Shown: positions 1 through 6,329 of the stretch, one piece after another
How positions within the stretch are numbered: position 1 is the first letter of the stretch
How the letters are laid out: the number at the start of each line of letters is the position of its first letter
DNA from: Treponema sp.
Lineage (GTDB): Bacteria > Spirochaetota > Spirochaetia > Treponematales > Breznakiellaceae
DNA: 12,754 nucleotides
Assembly: GCA_031266635.1 (NCBI GenBank)
Contig: JAISAN010000135.1
Location: forward strand, 1-12,754
Direction: 5' to 3'
Position numbers and translations under genes: made by a program
The notes under the pieces: generated by a model
Told to the model about the DNA's origin: nothing
Database searches by the model: none
Seen by the model: the letters and a program-made list of their open reading frames with translations, nothing else

Positions 1-1282
1 CGTATACATCACCATTGACCACGGTAATGCCGTAGGCAAAACTGTCTTTTCCGGCGCTGGTCCCAGGCAGCATATTCAGGGTAAAGTTTTTCCAGTAAGA
101 AGCCTGTCTGGTACTGCCGTTGCCGGAAAAACCGGCAATATATACATCACTGCCGGAAACGGCTATGGCATACGCGGACGAATTTCCTCTTGCCAGAGAG
201 TAGACGTTTGTATTTTTGCTATACCATGCTGATCCATCATGCAATCTCCAGCCAGCCATGAATACATCGTTGCCGCTTACCGCCATAGCCCGTGCATAGC
301 TGTCAGTCGCGGATATGTCCGTTCTTATACCATCTCTCCAATAACAGGCGTACCAAGTCCCTTCTCCATTGCCGTCAGGTACAACATATGTTCCGGCTAT
401 ATATACTGTCCCGCCGGCGACCGCAATAGCGGGAGCTTCTATTTGGTTGTATTCTCCAATGAAAAGGTCAGTTTTAGCACCATTTATCCAATAGCACGGT
501 CTAGAGATATAACCATCACCGGCAAAAACCTCATAGGAACCAACAACATAGACAACCCCATTGGAAACGGCAAAACCCCTTGCATAACCGTTGTTCGACA
601 GCAGCGTCAGAGTTCCGTTTTTCCAGTAACAGCCGAGGCTTCGACTCCCGTTATCAACATAACCCAGTACGTAGATGTCTGTTCCGTCCACAATAATTTT
701 ATCCGCTGAACTCCGGTATTCGCCTTCAGTAAGCGGCAAGTCCGTTTTAACGCCGTTTTTCCAGTAACAGGGAATTCCCGCGCCGTAGCTTCCCGCCACA
801 TACACATCGGTAATAACCGGCACATCGGGAACAACCGGAGTTACCTCTTCAGGCGCAGTTATGGTCTCACCATTATCTAAAATGATGGTCCCGGTGATGA
901 CGGTCATGGTAGTTCCGTTGATAGTTATACTCAACGGCTGGCCGTTGACGCTAAGACTGAGCGTAATCTCCGTCCCGTCATTTTGCGCCAAGTCAATCGT
1001 GCCGGAGTAGGTAAGCGCCAGGCTGTACGTTTCGTTACTGAAAAGTTCAATGGTCAATACAAACCCGTCCCCGGTTTGCGCGGCATAGCGGGCCGCCCGG
1101 TTTGTGTTCCCGGTAATCGTCAGCGTATACCGGTTCCCGTCGCTGTCGGTACTGATATAGATGGCGGTCTGCGGTCCGCCGTTGTTCTCATTCCCGCCAG
1201 ACAGGTTCGGACACCCCATAAGAGCCGCGCCGATTGCCACTCCGATGGCGATAATCCCCAATAGTTTGTAGTGCTTCTTCAT
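1..1282 (-). CDS. Repeat-containing surface lipoprotein, YWKNG beta-propeller-like (3' end outside window)
   Basis: The minus-strand frame is open from ATG at 1282 to the window edge (427 codons, no stop), so the C terminus is missing. The start has a clear AGGAGG (1288-1293) five bases upstream. Residues 1-24 are a lipoprotein signal peptide: KK near the N terminus, a hydrophobic core, then L-M-G-C with Cys24 as the lipidation site, so the mature protein should be anchored in a membrane and face outward. Residues about 38-135 form a beta-rich N-terminal domain (YTLTITGN start), followed by a Pro/Val-rich linker. From residue 159 there are repeats of 40-49 residues, each beginning like DVYVAG and most containing CYWKNG-type centres; starts are at 159, 202, 243, 292, 339, 379 and 425. 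The periodicity suggests a beta-propeller. The ligand is unknown and I do not recognise a named family. Divergent from the XRE gene at 1539, with an operator-like array between them. Confidence 0.85.
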   Translation of the reverse strand, partial: MKKHYKLLGIIAIGVAIGAALMGCPNLSGGNENNGGPQTAIYISTDSDGNRYTLTITGNTNRAARYAAQTGDGFVLTIELFSNETYSLALTYSGTIDLAQNDGTEITLSLSVNGQPLSITINGTTMTVITGTIILDNGETITAPEEVTPVVPDVPVITDVYVAGSYGAGIPCYWKNGVKTDLPLTEGEYRSSADKIIVDGTDIYVLGYVDNGSRSLGCYWKNGTLTLLSNNGYARGFAVSNGVVYVVGSYEVFAGDGYISRPCYWINGAKTDLFIGEYNQIEAPAIAVAGGTVYIAGTYVVPDGNGEGTWYACYWRDGIRTDISATDSYARAMAVSGNDVFMAGWRLHDGSAWYSKNTNVYSLARGNSSAYAIAVSGSDVYIAGFSGNGSTRQASYWKNFTLNMLPGTSAGKDSFAYGITVVNGDVY

Positions 1283-1287
1283 AAAAA

Positions 1288-1293
1288 CCTCCT
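1288..1293 (-). promoter_or_regulatory. Shine-Dalgarno site of the lipoprotein gene
   Basis: The minus strand reads AGGAGG followed by five T residues and ATG. It is a full consensus site and fixes the start at 1282. Confidence 0.8.
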
Positions 1294-1328
1294 TTATATT
1301 CCACCGGAAGACCGGACGATCATTTACC

Positions 1329-1411
1329 ACCCTGAAGGGTAGTTTGGTACCCCAAGAGGGGCAAGATTACCCAATCTGGGTTATCAAAAACCGGTTTAAC
1401 CCTATGCGGGA
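1329..1411. promoter_or_regulatory. Phased array of four ACCC-N4/5-GGG palindromes (candidate operators)
   Basis: Four short palindromes lie between the divergent lipoprotein and XRE genes: ACCCTGAAGGGT at 1329-1340, ACCCCAAGAGGGG at 1349-1361, ACCCAATCTGGGT at 1369-1381, and ACCCTATGCGGGA at 1399-1411. Their starts are 20, 20 and 30 bases apart, close to whole numbers of DNA helical turns, so the sites would face the same side of the helix. That is what a cooperative dimeric repressor such as an XRE protein would use; this role is inference. The array lies 47-130 bases upstream of the lipoprotein start and 128-210 bases upstream of the XRE start. A further CCGG-AAGA-CCGG hairpin sits at 1304-1315. 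In RNA these would be only short 3-5 bp stems, so DNA binding is the likelier role. Confidence 0.5.
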
Positions 1412-1419
1412 TCTACCCA
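1391..1419 (+). repeat. Upstream element, copy A
   Basis: A 29-base element starting CCGGTTTAACCCTATGCGG, found again with three transitions and one indel at 2368-2395. It overlaps the last palindrome of the array. It ends 120 bases before the XRE gene at 1539, and copy B ends about 108 bases before the second XRE gene, so both position and sequence are kept. It is probably a shared regulatory site; a recombination scar is the alternative. Confidence 0.6.
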
Positions 1420-1538
1420 GGCATTTTTCCTGAAAAAATACCAATCCATAAAGGATTAGTACAATACCATTCTTTATGATGTTTGCTATTTTGTCAATCA
1501 GAGAGGATGATATTTTCATCATTCATTAAGGACGAGAC

Positions 1539-1895
1539 ATGGGAGGCGATAGGGTAAGGTTCATTCTGGCCGGCAATCTCAAGCTGTACCGGAACCGCAG
1601 GAATTGGTCTCAGGCCGATTTGGCGGAAAAATCGGGCCTTTCCGTTGTGTATCTCAGCGATATAGAACGAGGCAACAAATGGCCCTACCTTGATACGCTG
1701 GTCAAACTGGCGGAAGCCCTTGAACTGGAAGTTTTTGAATTGCTCAAACCACAAGACGCCTTATCCGCCGATGCCGCTTCAATTGTGGCAAAATTGAGTG
1801 AAGAAACGACCGCAATCATTGAAAAATCACTGGAAACCATGAGAAAAGACGCCCTTCAATCTTTGATGAAGCTTAGGGACCAGTATTTGGCCTGA
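1539..1895 (+). CDS. XRE/Cro-C1 family transcriptional regulator (118 aa)
   Basis: A small DNA-binding protein with one Cro/C1-type helix-turn-helix at residues about 10-68: helix 2 SQADLAEKSG, the turn and recognition helix LSVVYLSDIERGNKWP, and a closing ALELEVFELL helix. Residues 75-118 are predicted helical and rich in Glu and Lys, perhaps a dimerisation tail. The ATG at 1539 is the first start after an in-frame TAA at 1527 and has AAGGA six bases upstream. It is divergent from the lipoprotein gene, with the palindrome array between, so autoregulation and control of the lipoprotein are plausible but inferred. Directly downstream are the 55-residue ORF and the broken hicA, so it may also regulate that module. 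It carries no sign of a catalytic or phage-repressor cleavage domain. The HTH call is firm; the target is unknown. Confidence 0.9.
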   Translation: MGGDRVRFILAGNLKLYRNRRNWSQADLAEKSGLSVVYLSDIERGNKWPYLDTLVKLAEALELEVFELLKPQDALSADAASIVAKLSEETTAIIEKSLETMRKDALQSLMKLRDQYLA

Positions 1896-1911
1896 CGGGA
1901 GGCCGGGTCAG
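1892..1911 (+). other. Stem-loop over the XRE stop codon
   Basis: CTGAC (1892-1896) and GTCAG (1907-1911) pair around a ten-base GC-rich loop. No T-run follows (the next bases are CTAAAATAG), so this is at best a weak or attenuating structure before the AT-rich module. Confidence 0.3.
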
Positions 1912-1922
1912 CTAAAATAGTT

Positions 1923-2090
1923 ATGACATGGAAAAAATATTTAGTTGGCTGGTTATTGGATTATCCTGAACATCCGATGCAAGGAATAGATATTCCAGAT
2001 TTTGAAAAACATCTTTTGGAAATTTATGGGTGGATAAAAGATGGTACACTTGAGGTAAAAGAACATTATGGCTTTTTAGAAGTTGTTTAA
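1923..2090 (+). CDS. Hypothetical 55-aa protein coupled to hicA (possible antitoxin)
   Basis: A short ORF beginning MTWKKYLVGWLLDYP and ending GFLEVV, with no family I recognise. It is rich in Trp, Tyr, Asp and Glu and looks like a real acidic protein. Its TAA overlaps the hicA ATG by one base (TAATG), the coupling usual for toxin-antitoxin pairs. There is no HicB-like ORF downstream of hicA, so this is the only candidate partner; it does not resemble HicB, and the antitoxin role is inferred from position alone. Base composition is much more AT-rich than the flanking genes, which suggests transfer. No clear Shine-Dalgarno sequence precedes the ATG. The frame is continuous with the stop of the upstream XRE gene, so stop readthrough would fuse the two, but that is probably chance. 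Confidence 0.55.
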   Translation: MTWKKYLVGWLLDYPEHPMQGIDIPDFEKHLLEIYGWIKDGTLEVKEHYGFLEVV

Positions 2091-2274
2091 TGAAAAGAAA
2101 CGTTTTTATAAAGATTCTTGAAGATAATGGAGTTGTATTTTTTGGCATGGTTCTGAACATGATATATACATAAAAAATAAAACAGGGAAAAAAGTTTCAG
2201 TTCCAAGACACGGAGAAATAGAGAATAATTTAGCAAAACTTATCCTACGAGAATTAAAAATAAAGAAAAACTGA
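2090..2274 (+). pseudogene. hicA: HicA-like mRNA interferase toxin, frameshifted at a T6 run
   Basis: The start MKRNVFIKILEDNGVVFF is typical of HicA. In frame it then stops at 2171-2173, but shifting back one base at the T6 run 2138-2143 restores W-HGSEHDIY-IKNKTGKK, then VPRHGEI and a C-terminal helix LAKLILREL, ending at TGA 2272-2274. The rebuilt protein would be 61 residues with His24 in the position of the catalytic histidine of HicA toxins, which cleave mRNA and resemble a double-stranded RNA-binding fold. A single missing T explains the break. It could be a decayed toxin, a sequencing error in a homopolymer, or expression through slippage. The gene overlaps the 55-aa ORF by one base. 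The AT-rich composition differs from the neighbours and suggests acquisition. The family call is good; activity is doubtful. Confidence 0.75.
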
Positions 2275-2306
2275 AAAGAAAATAATGGTATACGCAGGCT
2301 TACGCC

Positions 2307-2377
2307 GCCCAACCGCTCCCGCCGGTGTTCCCGGTGCGGATCCCGCCCATACCGGGCGGACAAGTATCCGGTTTAGC
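2307..2377. other. GC-rich imperfect inverted repeat after hicA (weakly attC-like)
   Basis: Composition switches abruptly from AT-rich to GC-rich at about 2290. GCCCAAC (2307-2313) can pair in part with GTTTAGC (2371-2377), and CCGCCGGT (2319-2326) pairs with ACCGGGCGG (2351-2359) with one bulged G. A clean stem CCGCCC/GGGCGG (2343-2348 and 2354-2359) competes with it. The nested arms recall an integron attC site, but the right arm does not fit GTTRRRY and the spacers are uneven. It may instead be a structured spacer or operator region. Confidence 0.25.
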
Positions 2378-2395
2378 CCTATACGGATCTATCCA
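2368..2395 (+). repeat. Upstream element, copy B
   Basis: Near-copy of 1391-1419, reading CCGGTTTAGCCCTATACGG at its start. It lies about 108 bases before the second XRE start. A GCCC-N5-GGGC palindrome begins at 2345, 31 bases before the GCCC of this element, which echoes the 30-base step in the copy A region. Confidence 0.6.
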
Positions 2396-2502
2396 ATCAC
2401 TCACACCCAAAGTATTGTATTTAATTAATATTGTCAATACCTTCGGAATGTTGTCATAGAAAGCCAATCAGTTACGATAAGAAACTAAGATTAGGCTTGT
2501 AT

Positions 2503-2973
2503 ATGACAAACATTAGGGATGTATTGGCTTTGAACCTGAAGAAATTCCGGCAAGCCCGGGGCTGGAGCCAGGCATTTTTAGCTGAAAAAGCGGAAATCTC
2601 AACAAACTATATTGGAATGTTGGAAAATACTGTTAAATTTCCCTCCTCAGAAATGATTCAGAAACTGGCTTTTGCCTTAGGCATTGACCCAACCGACCTC
2701 TTTTCAAAGGAAATAGACCCTCTTTCCACCATGAAAAATTACCAAAAAGCGGCTTTAGAGGATATTTACGAACTTTTGGGCCGCCTTATCAGTGAAAAGA
2801 TACAAGAACTGGAAGAAAAGCTCTGTTTTTTCCGTTATACCGCGAGACCCTCCGGGGTAGAGCTAAAAGCGAAAATCCCGTATTATCACCCAGAGGGGAG
2901 GGTATGGATATTCTCGAATGGGATGATTTTATCGCCCCAGACTGCGGCCTGGAGGGCGAATCCCTTGCTATAA
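2503..2973 (+). CDS. XRE/Cro-C1 family transcriptional regulator (about 156 aa, tail overlaps ribF)
   Basis: A helix-turn-helix regulator. The HTH spans residues about 5-68: LKKFRQARGWSQAFLAEKAE, then ISTNYIGMLENTVKFPS, and LAFALGIDPTDLF. Residues 70-106 form a charged helical tail ending KIQELEEKL. I chose ATG at 2503 because the domain begins directly after it; the frame is open upstream to a TTG at 2431, but that extension looks non-coding. The last 50 residues, from about 108, look unlike a regulator and run 70 bases into ribF. A second T6 run lies at 2826-2831; dropping one base there would end the protein at TAG 2858-2860, before ribF, so the true C terminus is uncertain. The upstream repeat shared with the 1539 gene suggests common or cross regulation. 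The type (short XRE with a conserved FPSSE turn) is common in treponemes from memory. Confidence 0.8.
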   Translation: MTNIRDVLALNLKKFRQARGWSQAFLAEKAEISTNYIGMLENTVKFPSSEMIQKLAFALGIDPTDLFSKEIDPLSTMKNYQKAALEDIYELLGRLISEKIQELEEKLCFFRYTARPSGVELKAKIPYYHPEGRVWIFSNGMILSPQTAAWRANPLL

Positions 2974-3740
2974 CTATTGGAGTATTTGACGGCGTACATC
3001 GGGGACACCAGGCTTTACTTAAACAGATCACCGCCGGCCCCTTCCTGCCGGCGGCGCTTACTTTCCGGCAAAATCCCATGAGGAGTCTCAGCCCTCAAAA
3101 TTATCCGGGCGATATTTCCAGCCTGGAGCAAAAGTTGAAGATGCTGGAATGTCTGGGGGTCAGGCGGACCGTACTGATTGACTTTTCGGAGAATTTCAGT
3201 AAAATGAAGGGAAGAGATTTTATTGATCTGCTTAAAAGAAGCGGCCGGGTTAAGTATTTTGCCCTGGGGCGTAATTTTCGCTGTGGATACCGGCTGGATA
3301 TTGGGGTTCCTGAGATAAAAGAAATGACCCGTTCCGAAGGCATAGAAACCGAGGCTTTGGAGCCGGTTATGGAAGGGGGGCGCCCGGTTAGTTCCAGCAG
3401 GATCCGGGCGGCTATTGCCGCCGGGGATTTGGCGGCCGCCGCGGCCCTTTTGGGCAGAAATGTGCGGATCGATTTGCGCGGTCTCCCGGCTGCGGATACC
3501 GGGGGAGGTTTCTGGTATGACGCGGCTTCCGCGTTCAGGATAACGCCCCGTCCGGGGACATACCGGGTTCTGGTATACGGAACCGCTTCCGGCGGCAAAA
3601 AAGAGACAGAAATTTCCATAAATGATGGAAAAATTTTCATACCGGGGAAACCGGATGAACCCGCCTGTGCGGCGGAAAGTGTTGAATTTATTGAACAGGC
3701 GTCCGGGAATGGAAAACCGGATGCCGGAGAGTCTGAATAG
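2904..3740 (+). CDS. ribF: FAD synthetase, RibF family, with degenerate riboflavin kinase domain
   Basis: RibF adenylylates FMN to FAD through its N-terminal nucleotidyltransferase domain and normally makes FMN from riboflavin with a C-terminal kinase domain. The N-terminal half is well kept: GVFDGVHRGH at residues 26-35 (nucleotide-binding HxGH), ALTFRQNP, LGRNFRCGYR, and VSSSRIRAAIAAGD from residue 162. The C-terminal region (about 188-278) lacks the usual flavokinase G-x3-GFPTAN segment and the N-x-G-x-RPT motif; it keeps only PGTYRVLVYG-like strands. Kinase activity is therefore doubtful, and the enzyme may be a FAD synthetase only. The start at 2904 has GGGGAGGG just upstream. The order ribF-rpsO-pnp is widely conserved in bacteria. 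It has no truB directly upstream; an XRE gene is there instead. Length 278 is somewhat short of the usual 305-320. Confidence 0.88.
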   Translation: MDILEWDDFIAPDCGLEGESLAITIGVFDGVHRGHQALLKQITAGPFLPAALTFRQNPMRSLSPQNYPGDISSLEQKLKMLECLGVRRTVLIDFSENFSKMKGRDFIDLLKRSGRVKYFALGRNFRCGYRLDIGVPEIKEMTRSEGIETEALEPVMEGGRPVSSSRIRAAIAAGDLAAAAALLGRNVRIDLRGLPAADTGGGFWYDAASAFRITPRPGTYRVLVYGTASGGKKETEISINDGKIFIPGKPDEPACAAESVEFIEQASGNGKPDAGESE

Positions 3741-3750
3741 TGGCGGGCCA

Positions 3751-3778
3751 TTGAGGCTGTTTTAAGCTCCATTATTAC
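3751..3778 (+). promoter_or_regulatory. Weak candidate promoter for rpsO-pnp
   Basis: TTGAGG (3751-3756) and TATTAC (3773-3778) are 16 bases apart, each matching four of six sigma-70 consensus bases, and would give a leader of about 30 bases. rpsO has its own promoter in other bacteria, which makes this plausible but not shown. Confidence 0.2.
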
Positions 3779-3816
3779 CGGCTTTCCCTAAACGAGTTCC
3801 CAAGGAGTGTATATAC

Positions 3817-4086
3817 ATGGCATTAAACAAGGAAGAAGTAACTTCCATCGTGACCAAATTCGGCAAAAGCGAAAAAGATTCAGGCGCGTCGGAAGTCCAG
3901 ATTGCCCTGCTCACCGAGCGGATCAACCAGCTTACAGAGCATTGCAAACAGTTCAAAAAGGACAAGTCCAGCCAGCGGGGCCTCTTGATCCTGGTCGGTA
4001 AACGGCGCCGTATGCTGAAATATATCCAGCGTACCAATCTGGAAAAATACCGTTCCCTCATTAAGGAATTAGGTCTCCGTAAATAA
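3817..4086 (+). CDS. rpsO: 30S ribosomal protein S15
   Basis: S15 binds the central domain of 16S rRNA early in small-subunit assembly and contributes to a bridge with the large subunit. The 89-residue product is the family's standard length and is collinear throughout: FGKSEKDSGASEVQIALLTE near the N terminus, then the HCKQFKKDKSSQRGLL segment with conserved His and Asp that contact rRNA, and VGKRRRMLKYI with the conserved basic patch. The start has AAGGAG (3802-3807) nine bases upstream; an alternative overlapping frame starting at 3807 is a shadow. The stop codon overlaps the pnp start by one base (TAATG), so the two should be translated together. In E. coli S15 represses its own translation by binding its leader; nothing here shows whether that holds. 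Confidence 0.98.
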   Translation: MALNKEEVTSIVTKFGKSEKDSGASEVQIALLTERINQLTEHCKQFKKDKSSQRGLLILVGKRRRMLKYIQRTNLEKYRSLIKELGLRK

Positions 4087-6299
4087 TGGTTCAAAAAGTA
4101 AGTTTTGAAATAGCCGGTAAGGAGTTGATTCTCGAAACCGGCAGGATCGCGAAACAGGCCAACGGCGCTGTATTCGCCCAATATGCGGGGTCCGCGGTGA
4201 TCGCCACAGTCTGTTCCTCCGCCGAATCGGTGGAAGGGCTGGATTATGTGCCGCTTACGGTGGACTACAACGAAAAATACTACGCCGCGGGGAAAATTCC
4301 CGGCGGTTTCATCAAACGGGAAAGCCGGCCCAAAGACAAGGAAATCCTGGTGTCCCGGATCATCGACCGGCCCATGCGTCCCCTGTTTGACAAGAGTTTT
4401 GGCCGGGAAATCCAGATAGTCCCCACCACGATTTCCACGGATCAGGTGAACCCCCCGGACATTCTGGCCATCATTGCCTCTTCCGCGGCGGTCCATATTT
4501 CCGACATTCCCTTTAACGGCCCCATCGCCGGGGTGCGGGTGTGTTCGGTGGACGGGGAACTGGTCGTTAATCCCACCTACGAACAAATTGAAAAATCCCG
4601 GCTGGAAATCGTGGTGGCGGGTACCAGAGACGGCATCACCATGGTGGAGGGGGGCGCCCAGGAAGTTGATGAAGACCTGATGATCGCCGCTCTGGAAAAG
4701 GCCCGCCAGGTGATCATCGAATTGTGCAATCTTCAGGAAAAGCTCCGGGAACTGGCGGGGAAACCGAAACTCCCTCTGACGGAACCGGCCTATACGCTGG
4801 AAAACCGGGATGCCATCCGCGCCGCGGCGTATCCCCGGCTGGAAAGCGCCTGTTTCCTCGCAACCAAGCAGGAACGCTATGAGGGAGCCGCCGCGATCAA
4901 AAAAGAACTGGCCGCCCAATACGCGGCCCAGCTTGAGGATGAAAACCAGAAAAAACTTTTTGACGCGCTTTTTGAAGATATGCAGTACGAGATTCTCCGT
5001 TCATCGATCCTGGACAAAGGTCGGCGGGTGGACGGCCGGGGAACCGAAGATATTAGAAATATCACCTGCGAGGTGGGGATTCTCCCCCGGACCCACGGTT
5101 CAGCCCTCTTTACGAGGGGGGAAACCCAGGCTCTGGTGGTTACCACCCTGGGTACGGTGTTTGATGAGCAGATCTTCGACGATATTGAAGGGGACAAGCG
5201 GGAAAATTTCTTGCTCCACTACAACTTCCCCCCCTATTCGGTGGGAGAGGTGGGGCGTATGGGTACGGGCCGCCGGGAAATCGGCCACGGAAACCTGGCC
5301 CGCCGGTCTCTGAACGCTATGGTACCCTCCAAAGAGGAATTCCCCTATACAATCCGGGTGGTCTCGGAAATTATGGAATCCAACGGGTCTTCATCCATGG
5401 CTTCGGTCTGCGGGGGTACACTGGCCATGCTGCACGCCGGGGTTCCCATGAAAAAGCCGGTGGCGGGGATCGCCATGGGGCTTATTACCGAAGGTTCAGG
5501 CGGCCCCGGCGACCGTTACGCGGTACTTTCGGATATTCTGGGTGAGGAAGATCACCTGGGGGACATGGACTTTAAGGTCGCCGGTACGGAAGACGGCATC
5601 ACGGGCTTCCAGATGGACATCAAGATCGCCGGGGTCAGCCCGGAAATTATGCGGAAGGCCCTGGATCAGGCCAAACGGGGGCGGCTCCATATCCTTTCGA
5701 TTATGAACCAGACCATTTCAAAACCCGTGGATCAGATCAGCGAGTACGCCCCCAAGATCGTGTCCCTCAGGATAGACATTGACAAGATCGGCGCCCTCAT
5801 CGGCCCCGGCGGTAAAAACGTCAAGGCCCTTTGCGAGCAGTACAACGTGAAGATCAACACCGAGGACGACGGTACGGTTACAATTTTCGGCAAGAGTTCC
5901 AAGGACGCCGAGGACGCCAAAACCGCGGTACTGGGCATCGTCTGCGATCCCGAAGTGGGGCTCGTTTATCAAGGTACGGTAAAACGGATCATGGATTTCG
6001 GCGCCTTTGTGGAGATCCTCCCCGGCAAGGAAGGGCTGGTTCATATCAGCAAGCTTTCCCGCCAGCGGATCACCGCGGTTACCGATGTAGTAAAAGAAGG
6101 GCAGGAAATTCCGGTAAAGCTTCTGGAAATCGACAAAATGGGCCGCCTTAATCTTTCCTACATCGACGCCATTGATCCCGCGGGGGCCAGTGAAAGCGGT
6201 TCGGACGGACATTCACGGGATGAACGCCCGAGGCACGAAGGCCCGAGGCACGAAGGCCGCCGGGATGATTACCGGGACCGGGGCCCCCGCCGCCGTTAA
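4086..6299 (+). CDS. pnp: Polynucleotide phosphorylase (PNPase)
   Basis: A phosphate-dependent 3'-5' exoribonuclease that trims and degrades mRNA, usually as a trimer. The 737 residues carry all domains in order: first RNase PH-like core (about 10-145), a helical linker (to about 310), and second core (about 315-545) with RTHGSALFTRGETQA near 335, the FPPYSVGEVGRMGTGRREIG segment near 377-396, and ILGEEDHLGDMDFK near 483-497 that holds the catalytic aspartate. A KH domain follows with GPGG at 573-576, then an S1 domain from about 625 (GTVKRIMDFGAFVEILPGKE). The last 35 residues are a low-complexity Arg/Glu/His/Asp tail with two exact 15-base tandem units (6226-6240 and 6241-6255) coding PRHEG repeats. 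The ATG overlaps the rpsO TAA, so translation is coupled. All expected motifs are present. Confidence 0.98.
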   Translation: MVQKVSFEIAGKELILETGRIAKQANGAVFAQYAGSAVIATVCSSAESVEGLDYVPLTVDYNEKYYAAGKIPGGFIKRESRPKDKEILVSRIIDRPMRPLFDKSFGREIQIVPTTISTDQVNPPDILAIIASSAAVHISDIPFNGPIAGVRVCSVDGELVVNPTYEQIEKSRLEIVVAGTRDGITMVEGGAQEVDEDLMIAALEKARQVIIELCNLQEKLRELAGKPKLPLTEPAYTLENRDAIRAAAYPRLESACFLATKQERYEGAAAIKKELAAQYAAQLEDENQKKLFDALFEDMQYEILRSSILDKGRRVDGRGTEDIRNITCEVGILPRTHGSALFTRGETQALVVTTLGTVFDEQIFDDIEGDKRENFLLHYNFPPYSVGEVGRMGTGRREIGHGNLARRSLNAMVPSKEEFPYTIRVVSEIMESNGSSSMASVCGGTLAMLHAGVPMKKPVAGIAMGLITEGSGGPGDRYAVLSDILGEEDHLGDMDFKVAGTEDGITGFQMDIKIAGVSPEIMRKALDQAKRGRLHILSIMNQTISKPVDQISEYAPKIVSLRIDIDKIGALIGPGGKNVKALCEQYNVKINTEDDGTVTIFGKSSKDAEDAKTAVLGIVCDPEVGLVYQGTVKRIMDFGAFVEILPGKEGLVHISKLSRQRITAVTDVVKEGQEIPVKLLEIDKMGRLNLSYIDAIDPAGASESGSDGHSRDERPRHEGPRHEGRRDDYRDRGPRRR

Positions 6300-6329
6300 A
6301 CCGGAGGATTAAATCGTCCCCGCAGGTAA

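Noticed and set aside
239..709. Plus-strand 156-codon frame and a minus-strand 75-codon frame inside the lipoprotein region
   Set aside because: The other minus-strand frame is open for 427 codons with a Shine-Dalgarno site, lipobox and periodic repeats, so these are shadows.
1283..1538. CRISPR array, because of the evenly spaced palindromes
   Set aside because: The units are 12-13 bases with no long identical repeat and no unique spacers of 30 or more bases.
2431..2502. Upstream extension of the second XRE gene from a TTG
   Set aside because: No ribosome-binding site and the added residues do not look like part of the HTH family; the ATG at 2503 starts right before the domain.
3762..4919. 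385-codon open frame on the minus strand over rpsO and pnp
   Set aside because: It lies antisense to two unmistakable genes, has a Phe/Gly/His-heavy composition and no domain, and is a by-product of GC-rich third positions.
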